A DNA stretch of 64,000 nt from an uncultured Flavobacteriaceae bacterium (GTDB lineage: Bacteria > Bacteroidota > Bacteroidia > Flavobacteriales > Flavobacteriaceae): contig CALSTV010000001.1 of assembly GCA_943789365.1 (NCBI GenBank), positions 3,185,343-3,249,342 of the forward strand. Direction: 5' to 3'. The notes beneath the pieces were generated by a model. That model had not been told where the DNA came from and searched no databases. It worked only from the letters and a program-made list of their open reading frames with translations. Shown one piece after another: positions 24,661 to 32,764 of this stretch. The position numbers and the translations under genes are program-made. Each line of letters starts with the position of its first letter. Position 1 is the first letter of the stretch.

Positions 24661-27474
24661 TTATAGTTTTTCTTTTAAAAACCGTGCTGTCACAGAATCT
24701 TTGTTTTTTATCATAGCTTCTGGAGTTCCATGAAATAATAGGTTTCCACCATTTTTTCCGCCTTCAGGCCCAAGATCTATAAGGTAATCAGCACATTTAA
24801 TCAAATCAATATTGTGTTCAATGAGTACAATAGAATGCCCTTTTTGAATTAGCGCTTGCAAAGAGTTTAATAGTTTTTTTATATCGTGAAAATGCAATCC
24901 TGTAGTAGGTTCGTCAAAAATAAATAAGGTTTTATCCTTTGTGGTTCCTTTTACCAAAAAAGATGCAAGTTTTATGCGCTGCGCCTCTCCTCCAGAAAGT
25001 GTAGAAGAAGATTGTCCGAGTTGCACATAGCCTAAACCTACATCGAGTAGGGGTTTTAGTTTTTGAACAATTTTTGTTTTATGATGATCATCGAAAAAAG
25101 CAATGGCATCTGAGATGGTAAGATTTAAAATGTCATCGATGGTTTTGTTTTGAAACTTTATTTCTAGCACCTCTTTCTTAAAACGTTTACCATGACACTC
25201 GTCACATTCTAAATGCACATCTGCCATAAACTGCATTTCAATAGTGACTTCGCCTTCTCCTTTACATTTTTCACAACGACCACCTTCCACATTAAACGAA
25301 AAGTGTTTAGGCTTGTAATTTCTCGCTTTGGAGAGACTTTCGTTGGCAAAGAGACTTCTAATGTCGTCATATGCTTTGATATAAGTTACAGGATTTGAAC
25401 GAGAAGACCTACCTATGGGGTTTTGATCTATAAATTCAACATTTTTTAAGGTTTCGAAATCACCGGATAGGCTTGTGAATTCTCCCATTTTATCTCCATG
25501 TCCTAACATTCTTTTTTGTAGTGCTGGGTACACTATTTTTTTGACTAAAGTACTTTTCCCACTACCAGAAACTCCTGTAATTACTGTTAAGGTATTTAAT
25601 GGGATACTCACATCGATGTTTTTAAGGTTGTTTTCACGAGCACCTTTGATATGTATGAATTTTTTAGAAGTTCTTCTGTTTTTCGGAATGTCAATTTGGA
25701 GATCTGAGTTCAGGTATCTGGAGGTTAAGGAGTTCGATTTTAGAATGGTGTCATAATCGCCTTCAGCTACAATTTCCCCCCCGTTCGTACCCGCCTCGGG
25801 ACCTATGTCAATAATATAATCTGCCTCCTTCATGATATCTTCATCATGTTCCACAACGATTACAGTATTGCCGAGTTTTTGCAAAGTTTTCAGCACAGCA
25901 ATTAGGCGTTCGGTATCTTTGGGGTGCAACCCAATACTGGGTTCATCCAAAATATACATAGAGCCCACCAAACTACTTCCCAATGAAGTAGCTAAATTGA
26001 TACGCTGACTTTCACCTCCAGAAAGCGTATTTGAAGTTCTGTTTAGAGTAAGATAGCTCAGTCCAACATTATTTAGGAACGACAATCGATTTTCAATTTC
26101 TACAAGCAGTCGTTTTGCAATGGCTGTGTCGTTTTTGTCGATCTTTAAGTTTTTAAAAAACAAGGCCAATTCATCGATAGGGATTTCTACCAAATCGGAA
26201 ATGTTGTGATTGTCAATTTTTACATAATCAGTTTCTTTGCGCAACCGCTTTCCATGACAACTTTTACAAGTACTTCTACCTCTATATCTAGACAGCATAA
26301 CTCGAAATTGAATTTTGTAGGCTTTCTTTTCTACAAAATCAAAGAATTCGTTCAAACCTATAAACGATTCAGTTCCTTCCCAAACCATCGCCTTTTGCGT
26401 AGCTGAAAGTTCAAACCAGGGTTTGTGAATAGGGATGTCGTATTTGTAGGCATGATCAATAAGTTGCTCTTTGTGTTTTAAAAAAGAGTCTGTTTTCCAC
26501 GGAGCAATGGCATCTTCATAGATAGATAATGCTGTATTGGGAATTACCAATTCATCGTCGATACCTATGGTACTTCCATATCCTTCACATTTAGGACATG
26601 CGCCATAGGGATTGTTAAAACTGAAGAAATGCGTATTAGGTTCGTAAAAAGACATTCCGTCTAGTTCAAACTTATTACTGAATTCAATTTTAGTACCCGA
26701 ACTTATTTGTTCAATAGAACATATTCCTTTGCCTTCGAAAAATGCAGTTTGTACGGCATCTCCCAGTCGGTTATAGAAATCTTCTTCTTCTCGTACAACA
26801 ATTCTATCGACAACTAAATCAAAATCCTTTTGCTCAGCTGCGTTAGCTAAATCTTTATCGGAATATTTTTTTTGAAAACTTTCGTCTATTCTTTCCGTGT
26901 TTCCATTGATTTTTACTCTTGAGTAGCCTTGTTGTGAAAGCAAATTGATTACAACTGAAGGTTTTTTGTCCTTGTCGAATACGATAGGTGCTAATAGTAA
27001 CAACTTAGTACCTATTTCATACGCTTTAACACATTGCACTACATCTGTAACCGAATGTTTTTTAACTTCATTATTCGAAATAGGCGAGTAGGTTTTTCCA
27101 ATCCTAGCGAACAGTAATTTTAGGTAATCAAAAATCTCAGTGGAAGTACCAACGGTAGATCTAGGATTTGTAGAATTTACTTTTTGTTCAATAGCAATGG
27201 CCGGTGCAATTCCTTTAATGTAATCGACTTTAGGTTTGTGTAGCTTACCTAAAAATTGCCTTGCATAGGAAGACAGACTTTCTACATATCTTCGTTGTCC
27301 CTCCGCGTATAAGGTATCGAAAGCCAAACTTGACTTTCCTGAACCCGATAAACCTGTAATAACTACAAGCTTATTCCTAGGAATGGCTACATCAATATTT
27401 TTTAAATTATGTAGTTGTGCACCTTTAATTAGGATGTTTTTTTTTGGATCTAGTAAATGAAGTTTTTTTGACAT
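24661..27474 (-). CDS. uvrA: Excinuclease ABC subunit A
   Basis: 937 residues, the usual UvrA length. Two ABC modules are present. The first has Walker A GLSGSGKSSLAFDT and signature NTLSGGESQRINLA. The second has Walker A GVSGSGKSTLVKK and signature STLSGGEAQRIKLA, with LFIFDEPTTGLHFHD as Walker B. Zinc-binding modules are seen as CPKCEGYG, CKSCHGKR and CEKCKGEGEVT...CDECHGKRF. UvrA finds bulky DNA lesions and loads UvrB. uvrB is not in the window. No SOS-type operator was identified upstream. Confidence 0.97.
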   Translation of the reverse strand: MSKKLHLLDPKKNILIKGAQLHNLKNIDVAIPRNKLVVITGLSGSGKSSLAFDTLYAEGQRRYVESLSSYARQFLGKLHKPKVDYIKGIAPAIAIEQKVNSTNPRSTVGTSTEIFDYLKLLFARIGKTYSPISNNEVKKHSVTDVVQCVKAYEIGTKLLLLAPIVFDKDKKPSVVINLLSQQGYSRVKINGNTERIDESFQKKYSDKDLANAAEQKDFDLVVDRIVVREEEDFYNRLGDAVQTAFFEGKGICSIEQISSGTKIEFSNKFELDGMSFYEPNTHFFSFNNPYGACPKCEGYGSTIGIDDELVIPNTALSIYEDAIAPWKTDSFLKHKEQLIDHAYKYDIPIHKPWFELSATQKAMVWEGTESFIGLNEFFDFVEKKAYKIQFRVMLSRYRGRSTCKSCHGKRLRKETDYVKIDNHNISDLVEIPIDELALFFKNLKIDKNDTAIAKRLLVEIENRLSFLNNVGLSYLTLNRTSNTLSGGESQRINLATSLGSSLVGSMYILDEPSIGLHPKDTERLIAVLKTLQKLGNTVIVVEHDEDIMKEADYIIDIGPEAGTNGGEIVAEGDYDTILKSNSLTSRYLNSDLQIDIPKNRRTSKKFIHIKGARENNLKNIDVSIPLNTLTVITGVSGSGKSTLVKKIVYPALQKRMLGHGDKMGEFTSLSGDFETLKNVEFIDQNPIGRSSRSNPVTYIKAYDDIRSLFANESLSKARNYKPKHFSFNVEGGRCEKCKGEGEVTIEMQFMADVHLECDECHGKRFKKEVLEIKFQNKTIDDILNLTISDAIAFFDDHHKTKIVQKLKPLLDVGLGYVQLGQSSSTLSGGEAQRIKLASFLVKGTTKDKTLFIFDEPTTGLHFHDIKKLLNSLQALIQKGHSIVLIEHNIDLIKCADYLIDLGPEGGKNGGNLLFHGTPEAMIKNKDSVTARFLKEKL

Positions 27475-27784
27475 TTAGTATAAATATGAAACATGTAAAA
27501 ATAGCTAATTTGAACTTCTAAATGAAACGGTATTCCTAAAAAACATTTTGAAAAAGAATTGATTTAATGAGGTGCTAAAGAGCTACAACAACCTTAAAGA
27601 ATCCTATCATATGTTGTTTTTTTAAGAATTTTAACAATAAATAGTTGTCTAGAAAGTATTTATTGTACATATTTGTAGTAACAAACTGAGTTAATTTACT
27701 TCAAAACCAACTGCATATAGAATAAAATTACTTTTAAAATAATAGCCCTATTACTCGTCGAGTAATTTTTTAAAAGCGAATTGT
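27475..27784. other. Intergenic region between uvrA and an ECF sigma gene
   Basis: There is no gene in these 310 bases, but two exact inverted repeats are present. ACAATAAATA (27634-27643) and TATTTATTGT (27657-27666) are separated by 13 bases. ATTACTCG-T-CGAGTAAT (27750-27766) is followed by TTTTTT and lies 18 bases before the sigma gene ATG. They may be protein-binding sites or an attenuator. No confident TAnnTTTG box was found for the sigma gene. Confidence 0.5.
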
Positions 27785-28369
27785 ATGCAACATTCAATCA
27801 TTTCAGACAGCACATTAGTGTCAAATTATATTAACGGAGAAGAGAGAGCTCTCGAAATATTGATAACAAGACACAAACAAAAAATATTTGGTTTTATCTA
27901 TTCCAAAGTAGGTGATAAATTTTTGACTGAAGATATTTTTCAGGATACCTTTATCAAAGTTATTCGAACCTTAAAACATGGTAATTACAACGAAGAAGGA
28001 AAGTTTCTACCTTGGGTAATGCGTATAGCTCATAATTTAGTAATTGACCATTATAGAAAGTCGAGTAGAATTCCGAAGTTTAATAGAACGGACGAGTTTG
28101 ATATCTTTTCTGTTTTAGGGGATGACAGTGGGAATATGGAAACTAAAATGATACAAAGTCAATTGTACAGTCAAATTACACATATCATTAAGGACTTACC
28201 TAAAGATCAGCGTGAAGTATTAACGATGCGTATTTACAATGAATTGAGTTTTAAAGAAATTTCAGAAAATACGGGTGTTAGTATCAATACAGTATTAGGT
28301 AGAATGCGTTATGCATTAATTAATATGAGAAAATTAGTGGCAAAAAATGAAATTATTTTAACAGATTAA
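27785..28369 (+). CDS. RNA polymerase ECF-type sigma factor
   Basis: 194 residues. Sigma region 2 is visible from RALEILITRHKQKIFGFIYSKVG through LTEDIFQDTFIKVIRTL to FLPWVMRIAHNLVIDHYRK. Region 4 is DLPKDQREVLTMRIYNELSFKEISENTGVSINTVLGRMRYAL with its helix-turn-helix. No anti-sigma gene adjoins it; only a 48-residue frame follows. The regulon is unknown. The gene begins 18 bases after a 17-base palindrome plus T run, which may control its expression. Confidence 0.93.
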   Translation: MQHSIISDSTLVSNYINGEERALEILITRHKQKIFGFIYSKVGDKFLTEDIFQDTFIKVIRTLKHGNYNEEGKFLPWVMRIAHNLVIDHYRKSSRIPKFNRTDEFDIFSVLGDDSGNMETKMIQSQLYSQITHIIKDLPKDQREVLTMRIYNELSFKEISENTGVSINTVLGRMRYALINMRKLVAKNEIILTD

Positions 28370-28418
28370 TACTAAAGGTTGTGTTTTTTCGTTTTATTAA
28401 AAAACTAAAGAACAACTT

Positions 28419-28565
28419 ATGATAAAAAACTACACTACTGAGCAGATTTCTATTATAAATTTGCACCCTTCTGAACAGAGTGTTCAATTTTTATTGAACT
28501 TCTCGAAATCTTTTAAAGTTTATAAGACCAAAAAAGATACAGCAATTGAGATATTCTCAAACTAA
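28419..28565 (+). CDS. Small protein downstream of the ECF sigma gene
   Basis: A 48-residue frame (ATG 28419, TAA 28563-28565) starting MIKNYTTEQISIINLHPSEQ and ending KKDTAIEIFSN. It follows the sigma gene by 49 bases and is closed by its own terminator at 28570-28594, as expected for the last gene of a transcript. No domain is recognised. It could modulate the sigma factor, but nothing in the sequence shows this. It is soluble, without Cys or a membrane segment. Confidence 0.6.
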   Translation: MIKNYTTEQISIINLHPSEQSVQFLLNFSKSFKVYKTKKDTAIEIFSN

Positions 28566-28569
28566 TACT

Positions 28570-28594
28570 AAAAACCTCTTTAAGAGGTTTTTTT
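28570..28594 (+). terminator. Terminator after the sigma operon
   Basis: AAAAACCTCTT-t-AAGAGGTTTTTTT, a tight hairpin with a T run, lies five bases past the small gene. Confidence 0.75.
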
Positions 28595-28648
28595 GTGCCT
28601 TGTCATCAAATAGCTTTTTAATGAATGCGGCAAGAAAATAAGAGCAAC

Positions 28649-28680
28649 AAAAAAGGCTGTCTATATGAGACAGCCTTTTA
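28649..28680 (-). terminator. Terminator of the cold-shock gene
   Basis: The 12-base stem AAAAGGCTGTCT/AGACAGCCTTTT has a five-base loop. On the minus strand it ends in a T run. Confidence 0.8.
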
Positions 28681-28712
28681 CAAGAATAATATTATTAGTT
28701 ATGCTATTGTGA

Positions 28713-28904
28713 TTAAATTACTTTAACATCAATTGCATTCATACCTTTTCTACCTTCTTTTAAATCGAATTCAACGTTGTCTCCTTCTCTAATCTCATCA
28801 ACTAATCCTGAGATGTGCACGAAGAATTCTTCGTTTGATTCTGTGTCTGTAATGAATCCAAATCCTTTTGAATCATTAAAAAACTTTACTGTTCCTTGTT
28901 TCAT
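28713..28904 (-). CDS. Cold-shock domain protein (CspA family)
   Basis: 63 residues forming one OB-fold cold-shock domain. The RNA-binding motifs are KGFGFITD (RNP1) and FFVHIS (RNP2), and the start MKQGTVKFFNDSKGFGF is typical. It binds single-stranded nucleic acid and acts as an RNA chaperone. A -7 box TATATTTG is on the minus strand at 28932-28925. Its terminator is at 28649-28680, so it is monocistronic. The 5' leader is short, unlike the long thermosensing leader of E. coli cspA. Confidence 0.95.
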   Translation of the reverse strand: MKQGTVKFFNDSKGFGFITDTESNEEFFVHISGLVDEIREGDNVEFDLKEGRKGMNAIDVKVI

Positions 28905-28999
28905 TTTATTAAATATTTTGAATGCAAATATACTCTTATTTAGTTAATTGACGCTTTTTTTTTTGTTTTTTATTTTCTCCATAGATTCGAACTCATAAA

Positions 29000-30043
29000 T
29001 CATTCTTTATAATAGGTTTTTCGGAGCCAAAAAGAGGCTCTTACCAAGAGAATAAGTGCCGGTACTTCGATTAGTGGTCCAATTACTCCTGTAAATGCTT
29101 GCCCCGAATTGAGTCCGAATACGGCAATGGCAACTGCAATGGCCAATTCGAAATTATTACCAGTTGCGGTAAAAGAAATAGCGGCATTGTTTGCATAACT
29201 CGTGTTCATCGCTTTACTAACAAAGAAACTAATGATAAACATACTTACAAAATAAATGATTAATGGTATCGCAATCAATACAATGTCCATTGGGAGTTCA
29301 ATGATGTACGCTCCTTTTAGAGAGAACATGAGAACTATAGTGAATAACAGCGCAATTAAAGTCATAGGAGCAATGGCTGGTATGTATTTTTGCATATACC
29401 AATCTTCACCTTTAAGTTTCGTTAAAACCGTTCTGCTAACGATTCCAGCCACAAAAGGAATTCCAAGATAAATGGCTACACTTTCGGCAATACTGCTGAT
29501 AGAAATATCTACAATAGCCCCTTCAAACCCGAAATAGGGAGGAAGTATTGTGATAAAAATCCAGGCATAAAAACTATAGGAAACAACTTGAAAAAGACTG
29601 TTTAGTGCTACCAATCCTGCACCGTATTCACTACTTCCTTCAGCAAGATCGTTCCATACCAATACCATGGCAATACATCTAGCAAGCCCTATTAGAATAA
29701 GTCCAACCATATAATCAGGATGGTCATGCAGAAAAATAATAGCCAATGAAAACATCAGGATAGGACCAATGATCCAATTTAAAAGCAATGAAATTAAGAG
29801 TGCTTTAGTATTTTGAAATACTTTTGGCAAAAGGGCATAATTTACCTTGGCCAATGGTGGGTACATCATTAAAATCAATCCAATTGCAATTGGGATATTG
29901 GTCGTGCCTGTGCTAAAACGATCGAGTATATCCGGAAAAGATGGTATAAAATAACCAATTGATATGCCTAGTGCCATGGCACAAAAAATCCACAAGGTTA
30001 GATAATTGTCTAAAAAACTTAACTTTTTAATCGAAGTGCTCAT
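29000..30043 (-). CDS. Arsenite efflux transporter, ACR3 family
   Basis: 347 residues with about ten membrane segments. The ACR3 signature is present, including [14 protein letters not shown] and [18 protein letters not shown], which carries the conserved Cys needed for As(III) transport, and [19 protein letters not shown] near the end. It pumps arsenite (and perhaps antimonite) out of the cytoplasm using the proton gradient. It is the last gene of the arsR - DUF6428 - reductase - acr3 operon and starts one base after the reductase stop codon. It removes the arsenite made by the reductase. Confidence 0.94.
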   Translation of the reverse strand: MSTSIKKLSFLDNYLTLWIFCAMALGISIGYFIPSFPDILDRFSTGTTNIPIAIGLILMMYPPLAKVNYALLPKVFQNTKALLISLLLNWIIGPILMFSLAIIFLHDHPDYMVGLILIGLARCIAMVLVWNDLAEGSSEYGAGLVALNSLFQVVSYSFYAWIFITILPPYFGFEGAIVDISISSIAESVAIYLGIPFVAGIVSRTVLTKLKGEDWYMQKYIPAIAPMTLIALLFTIVLMFSLKGAYIIELPMDIVLIAIPLIIYFVSMFIISFFVSKAMNTSYANNAAISFTATGNNFELAIAVAIAVFGLNSGQAFTGVIGPLIEVPALILLVRASFWLRKTYYKE

Positions 30044-30044
30044 G

Positions 30045-30668
30045 TTATTTTTTTAGTTGTGAAAATACAAAATAAAGTTCTGTAGCAATTTGAATACTTC
30101 TTTCGTTGTATTTCTCCAATTGCAGAGGAGACTCGTCAAAAGCTTTAGGGTCTTCAAAAGTAATAGGGATACGTTTTTCAGCACCGGCTATGAAAGGACA
30201 ACCTTCATCAGCCGAAGAACAGATGAGAATCGCCGCAAAACCCGATTGAGGGTTGAATGGGTTATCAAAGGTCTTAGAGAAACCAATAATTGGAGCACTA
30301 TTAGTATCGTATTTGATACTGTAGACAGGGTTGTTGCCTTCGGAAAGGGTTTCAATTTGAAATCCTGTATTTACGAGGGTCTTCGCTACTACGGGGAACA
30401 AAGCCGTATTTTCAGTACCTCCTGAATAGCTATATACATTGCTAATTTTAAAATAACTAGCCATTACTTGGGCCCATACTTGGGAAAGATGGCTTCTTCT
30501 AGAATTATGTGTACAGATAAAATTCAAACGAATTTGCTCGCCATTATTTACTTTTGTTTGAATAAAAGCAACTAAAGGCGCTAATGTTTCACGCCTTTGT
30601 TCAGGGATATTTGTCGTATCTATAGATTCAATTTGCTGAATCAATTGAGGATATATATTCTTTGTCAT
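30045..30668 (-). CDS. Arsenate reductase, low-molecular-weight phosphatase type
   Basis: 207 residues from the ATG at 30668; a frame extension to 30710 would overlap the DUF6428 gene. The phosphatase P-loop CTHNSRRS (CX5RS) is at about residue 63, and the general acid DP motif is in [11 protein letters not shown]. The segment [13 protein letters not shown] supplies further Cys residues for thiol exchange. Length is greater than the 130 residues of thioredoxin-coupled ArsC, as in a group common in Bacteroidota that is annotated as protein-tyrosine phosphatase. The operon context supports arsenate reduction. Confidence 0.87.
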   Translation of the reverse strand: MTKNIYPQLIQQIESIDTTNIPEQRRETLAPLVAFIQTKVNNGEQIRLNFICTHNSRRSHLSQVWAQVMASYFKISNVYSYSGGTENTALFPVVAKTLVNTGFQIETLSEGNNPVYSIKYDTNSAPIIGFSKTFDNPFNPQSGFAAILICSSADEGCPFIAGAEKRIPITFEDPKAFDESPLQLEKYNERSIQIATELYFVFSQLKK

Positions 30669-30678
30669 ATGAATAAGT

Positions 30679-31140
30679 TTAGCAGCATCCAGAACCTGGA
30701 GTGCATGCATTCGGTGTTGAACTTACAAGGTTTTTTTCTTCTTGGGGTGGAATACCGCAGGCATCTTCTGCCAAACAAGCTGTTTGCGTATTTGTGAGCA
30801 TAAAAATGCCATTTGAATAGTCCAATCCAAATTTTCCAATGGTCTCTCCTTGGTATTCTACTTCAATCTCTAGGTCTTTTAGGTGCAACACCTTTTCCGA
30901 GAGTTCTATAATATGTGTCAATTTTTCTGGGTGTAAACGATGGTTGTAATCGTTCGCCTCCCACAATTGAATATTGGCAACTTCTTCAGTTCTAACTGTG
31001 CCACCACAGTCGATAAAATGTTTAGAAACCTTTCCAACTTCAGTAACGTGAAAGTGGGTAGGTACTAAAGTTCCGTTGGGTAATTGGAAAGCGATGCTTT
31101 CCGCTTGCGCTAAATGATTTTTTAATTCTGATAGTTTCAT
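30679..31140 (-). CDS. DUF6428 family protein of the arsenic operon
   Basis: 153 residues. MKLSELKNHLAQAESIAFQL, PTHFHVTEVGKVSKHFIDCGG and LQLWEANDYNHRLHP-like segments (here IQLWEANDYNHRLHP) mark the DUF6428 family, repeatedly found in ars operons of Bacteroidota. The C-terminus is Cys-rich (TACLAEDACGIPP and NACTPGSGCC, six Cys in about 30 residues), suggesting binding of As(III) or another soft metal. The His and Cys in the core could form another site. The role has not been shown; a chaperone or scavenger function is inferred. Confidence 0.82.
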   Translation of the reverse strand: MKLSELKNHLAQAESIAFQLPNGTLVPTHFHVTEVGKVSKHFIDCGGTVRTEEVANIQLWEANDYNHRLHPEKLTHIIELSEKVLHLKDLEIEVEYQGETIGKFGLDYSNGIFMLTNTQTACLAEDACGIPPQEEKNLVSSTPNACTPGSGCC

Positions 31141-31167
31141 GCTATAGTAAATAAAAATTAATAATAA

Positions 31168-31521
31168 TTAACAACATTCTTCATTACAGGCGTCAATACT
31201 GCCAAAAAATGTATTGAATGTGTTTTTGAGTTGATTCCATTTTGTAATATCAATACAGTAACAAACGCTGGTCCCTTCAATGGTCCCTTTGATGATTCCA
31301 ATACGCTTTAATTCTTTTAAATGTTGAGAAATTGTTGGTTGAGCCAATCCTATTTCATCAACCAAATCGCCACAAATACAACTTTGTTGTTGTGCTAAAT
31401 ATTGAAGTATTGCAATGCGGGCAGGGTGTCCTAGTACCTTTGATACCGTAGAGATACTATTTTGTTCTGCTGTAAAATTTTCTGTTTTGGTCAATCCCAT
31501 TTTGTTGCTGTATTTATTCAT
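31168..31521 (-). CDS. arsR: ArsR-family arsenic-responsive repressor
   Basis: 117 residues; an alternative ATG at 31500 (MGLTKTEN) gives 110. The winged helix is clear: KVLGHPARIAILQYLAQQQSCICGDLVDEIGLAQPTISQHLKELKRIG. The metal site CIC in helix alpha-3 matches the ELCVC element of classical ArsR, and the tail CNEECC adds more thiols. It should repress its own operon until As(III) binds. An inverted repeat ATATTA-N4-TAATAT (31526-31541) lies directly upstream, overlapping a TAATATTG -7-like box, and is a probable operator. Confidence 0.93.
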   Translation of the reverse strand: MNKYSNKMGLTKTENFTAEQNSISTVSKVLGHPARIAILQYLAQQQSCICGDLVDEIGLAQPTISQHLKELKRIGIIKGTIEGTSVCYCIDITKWNQLKNTFNTFFGSIDACNEECC

Positions 31522-31525
31522 TGCA

Positions 31526-31541
31526 ATATTACGATTAATAT
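31526..31541 (-). promoter_or_regulatory. Probable ArsR operator and promoter
   Basis: ATATTA-cgat-TAATAT is an exact inverted repeat. On the minus strand TAATATTG, a near match to TAnnTTTG, ends two bases before the ATG at 31521. That favours the later start at 31500 or a leaderless message. Confidence 0.5.
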
Positions 31542-31579
31542 AATTCTAAAAAAAAGATTTTATGAAAAATATTTAACAA

Positions 31580-32752
31580 TCAACTATTTAAGACTTCTAG
31601 AATACGGTCGCACCCTATCTTTATTTCTTCATCGGAAATGGTTAGGGGAGGTGTAATCCGTACCGCTTTTGGCTCGTAGAGTAACCAGAAGAGTAACAGG
31701 CCTTTATCCATACAGCTAAGGATGGTGTTTGAGGCTGTTTCCGCGTCCTCGAGTATAAGTGCTAACATCAATCCCTTTCCTCTAATTTCTTTAATCTTAG
31801 GGTGTACGAGTAAAGATCTGAATAACTTTTCCTTACGCAAACAGTCCTGCATTAGCTTAGAGCTTGTAATTTCCGTGAGTGTTGCCAAAGCAGCGGCGGC
31901 AATTACTGGATGTCCTCCAAATGTGGTTATATGTCCTAATTTAGGGTTGTCTTTTAAATGGCTCATCATTTGCTGAGAGGCTATAAAAGCACCAATTGGC
32001 ATACCACCACCAAGCCCCTTTCCGGTAATAACAATGTCTGGGGTAATTCCATAGTTTTGAAATCCGAATAAGGTACCGGTTCTTCCAATTCCAGATTGAA
32101 TTTCATCGAGGATAAGCAACGCTCCCATAGCCTCACATTGCTTTTTGACTTTTGCTAAATAATTATTTGTTGGAACTATGCATCCAGCGCCTCCTTGGAT
32201 AGTTTCCATGACTATGGCAGCTGTGTTTTTTGTTATTTTTTTTAGCGCGTCTTCTTCATTAAATGGAATGAATTGAACACCGGGTAGTAAAGGGCGAAAA
32301 GGGCGATTTTGCTTTTCTGTTCCACAAAGGCTCATAGCACCTTGTGTGTTGCCATGATAGGCATTGTTACAGGCAACAAATTCACTTCTACCTGTGTAGC
32401 GTTTGGCCAATTTCATAGCACCTTCAGTCGCCTCTGTTCCAGAATTCGTCAAATATACAGTAGAAAGTGATGCAGGTAGTTGTGAGGCCAGTAGTTTGCA
32501 TAGTTTAAGTGCTGGTTTTTGAATAAATTCGCCATACACCATGACATGCGTATATTGGTCGACCTGATCTTTTATGGCTTTACTAATTTTTGGATGGTTG
32601 TGTCCAAGGCTATTCGCCGAAACTCCGGCAATAAAATCTAAGTATTGTTTGTCTTGAACATCATATATATAAGATCCTTTGGCACTTTTTATTTCCAAGG
32701 CCATTGGATGTGGTGTCGTTTGTGTTTGGTATTTTAAAAAATCTTCTTTCAC
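31580..32752 (-). CDS. Class III PLP-dependent aminotransferase
   Basis: 390 residues. The fold-type I, class III pattern is present: YLDFIAGVSANSLGHNHP, VYLTNSGTEATEGAMKLAKR, the PLP-binding Asp in LLILDEIQSGIGRTG and the Schiff-base Lys in VITGKGLGGGMPIGAF. Relatives are acetylornithine, ornithine and 4-aminobutyrate aminotransferases. The exact substrate is not decided by the motifs. The gene follows the OstA-like gene by 12 bases in the same direction, an arrangement that recurs in flavobacteria without a clear functional link. Confidence 0.9.
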   Translation of the reverse strand: MKEDFLKYQTQTTPHPMALEIKSAKGSYIYDVQDKQYLDFIAGVSANSLGHNHPKISKAIKDQVDQYTHVMVYGEFIQKPALKLCKLLASQLPASLSTVYLTNSGTEATEGAMKLAKRYTGRSEFVACNNAYHGNTQGAMSLCGTEKQNRPFRPLLPGVQFIPFNEEDALKKITKNTAAIVMETIQGGAGCIVPTNNYLAKVKKQCEAMGALLILDEIQSGIGRTGTLFGFQNYGITPDIVITGKGLGGGMPIGAFIASQQMMSHLKDNPKLGHITTFGGHPVIAAAALATLTEITSSKLMQDCLRKEKLFRSLLVHPKIKEIRGKGLMLALILEDAETASNTILSCMDKGLLLFWLLYEPKAVRITPPLTISDEEIKIGCDRILEVLNS

Positions 32753-32764
32753 GCTAAAGTATAG

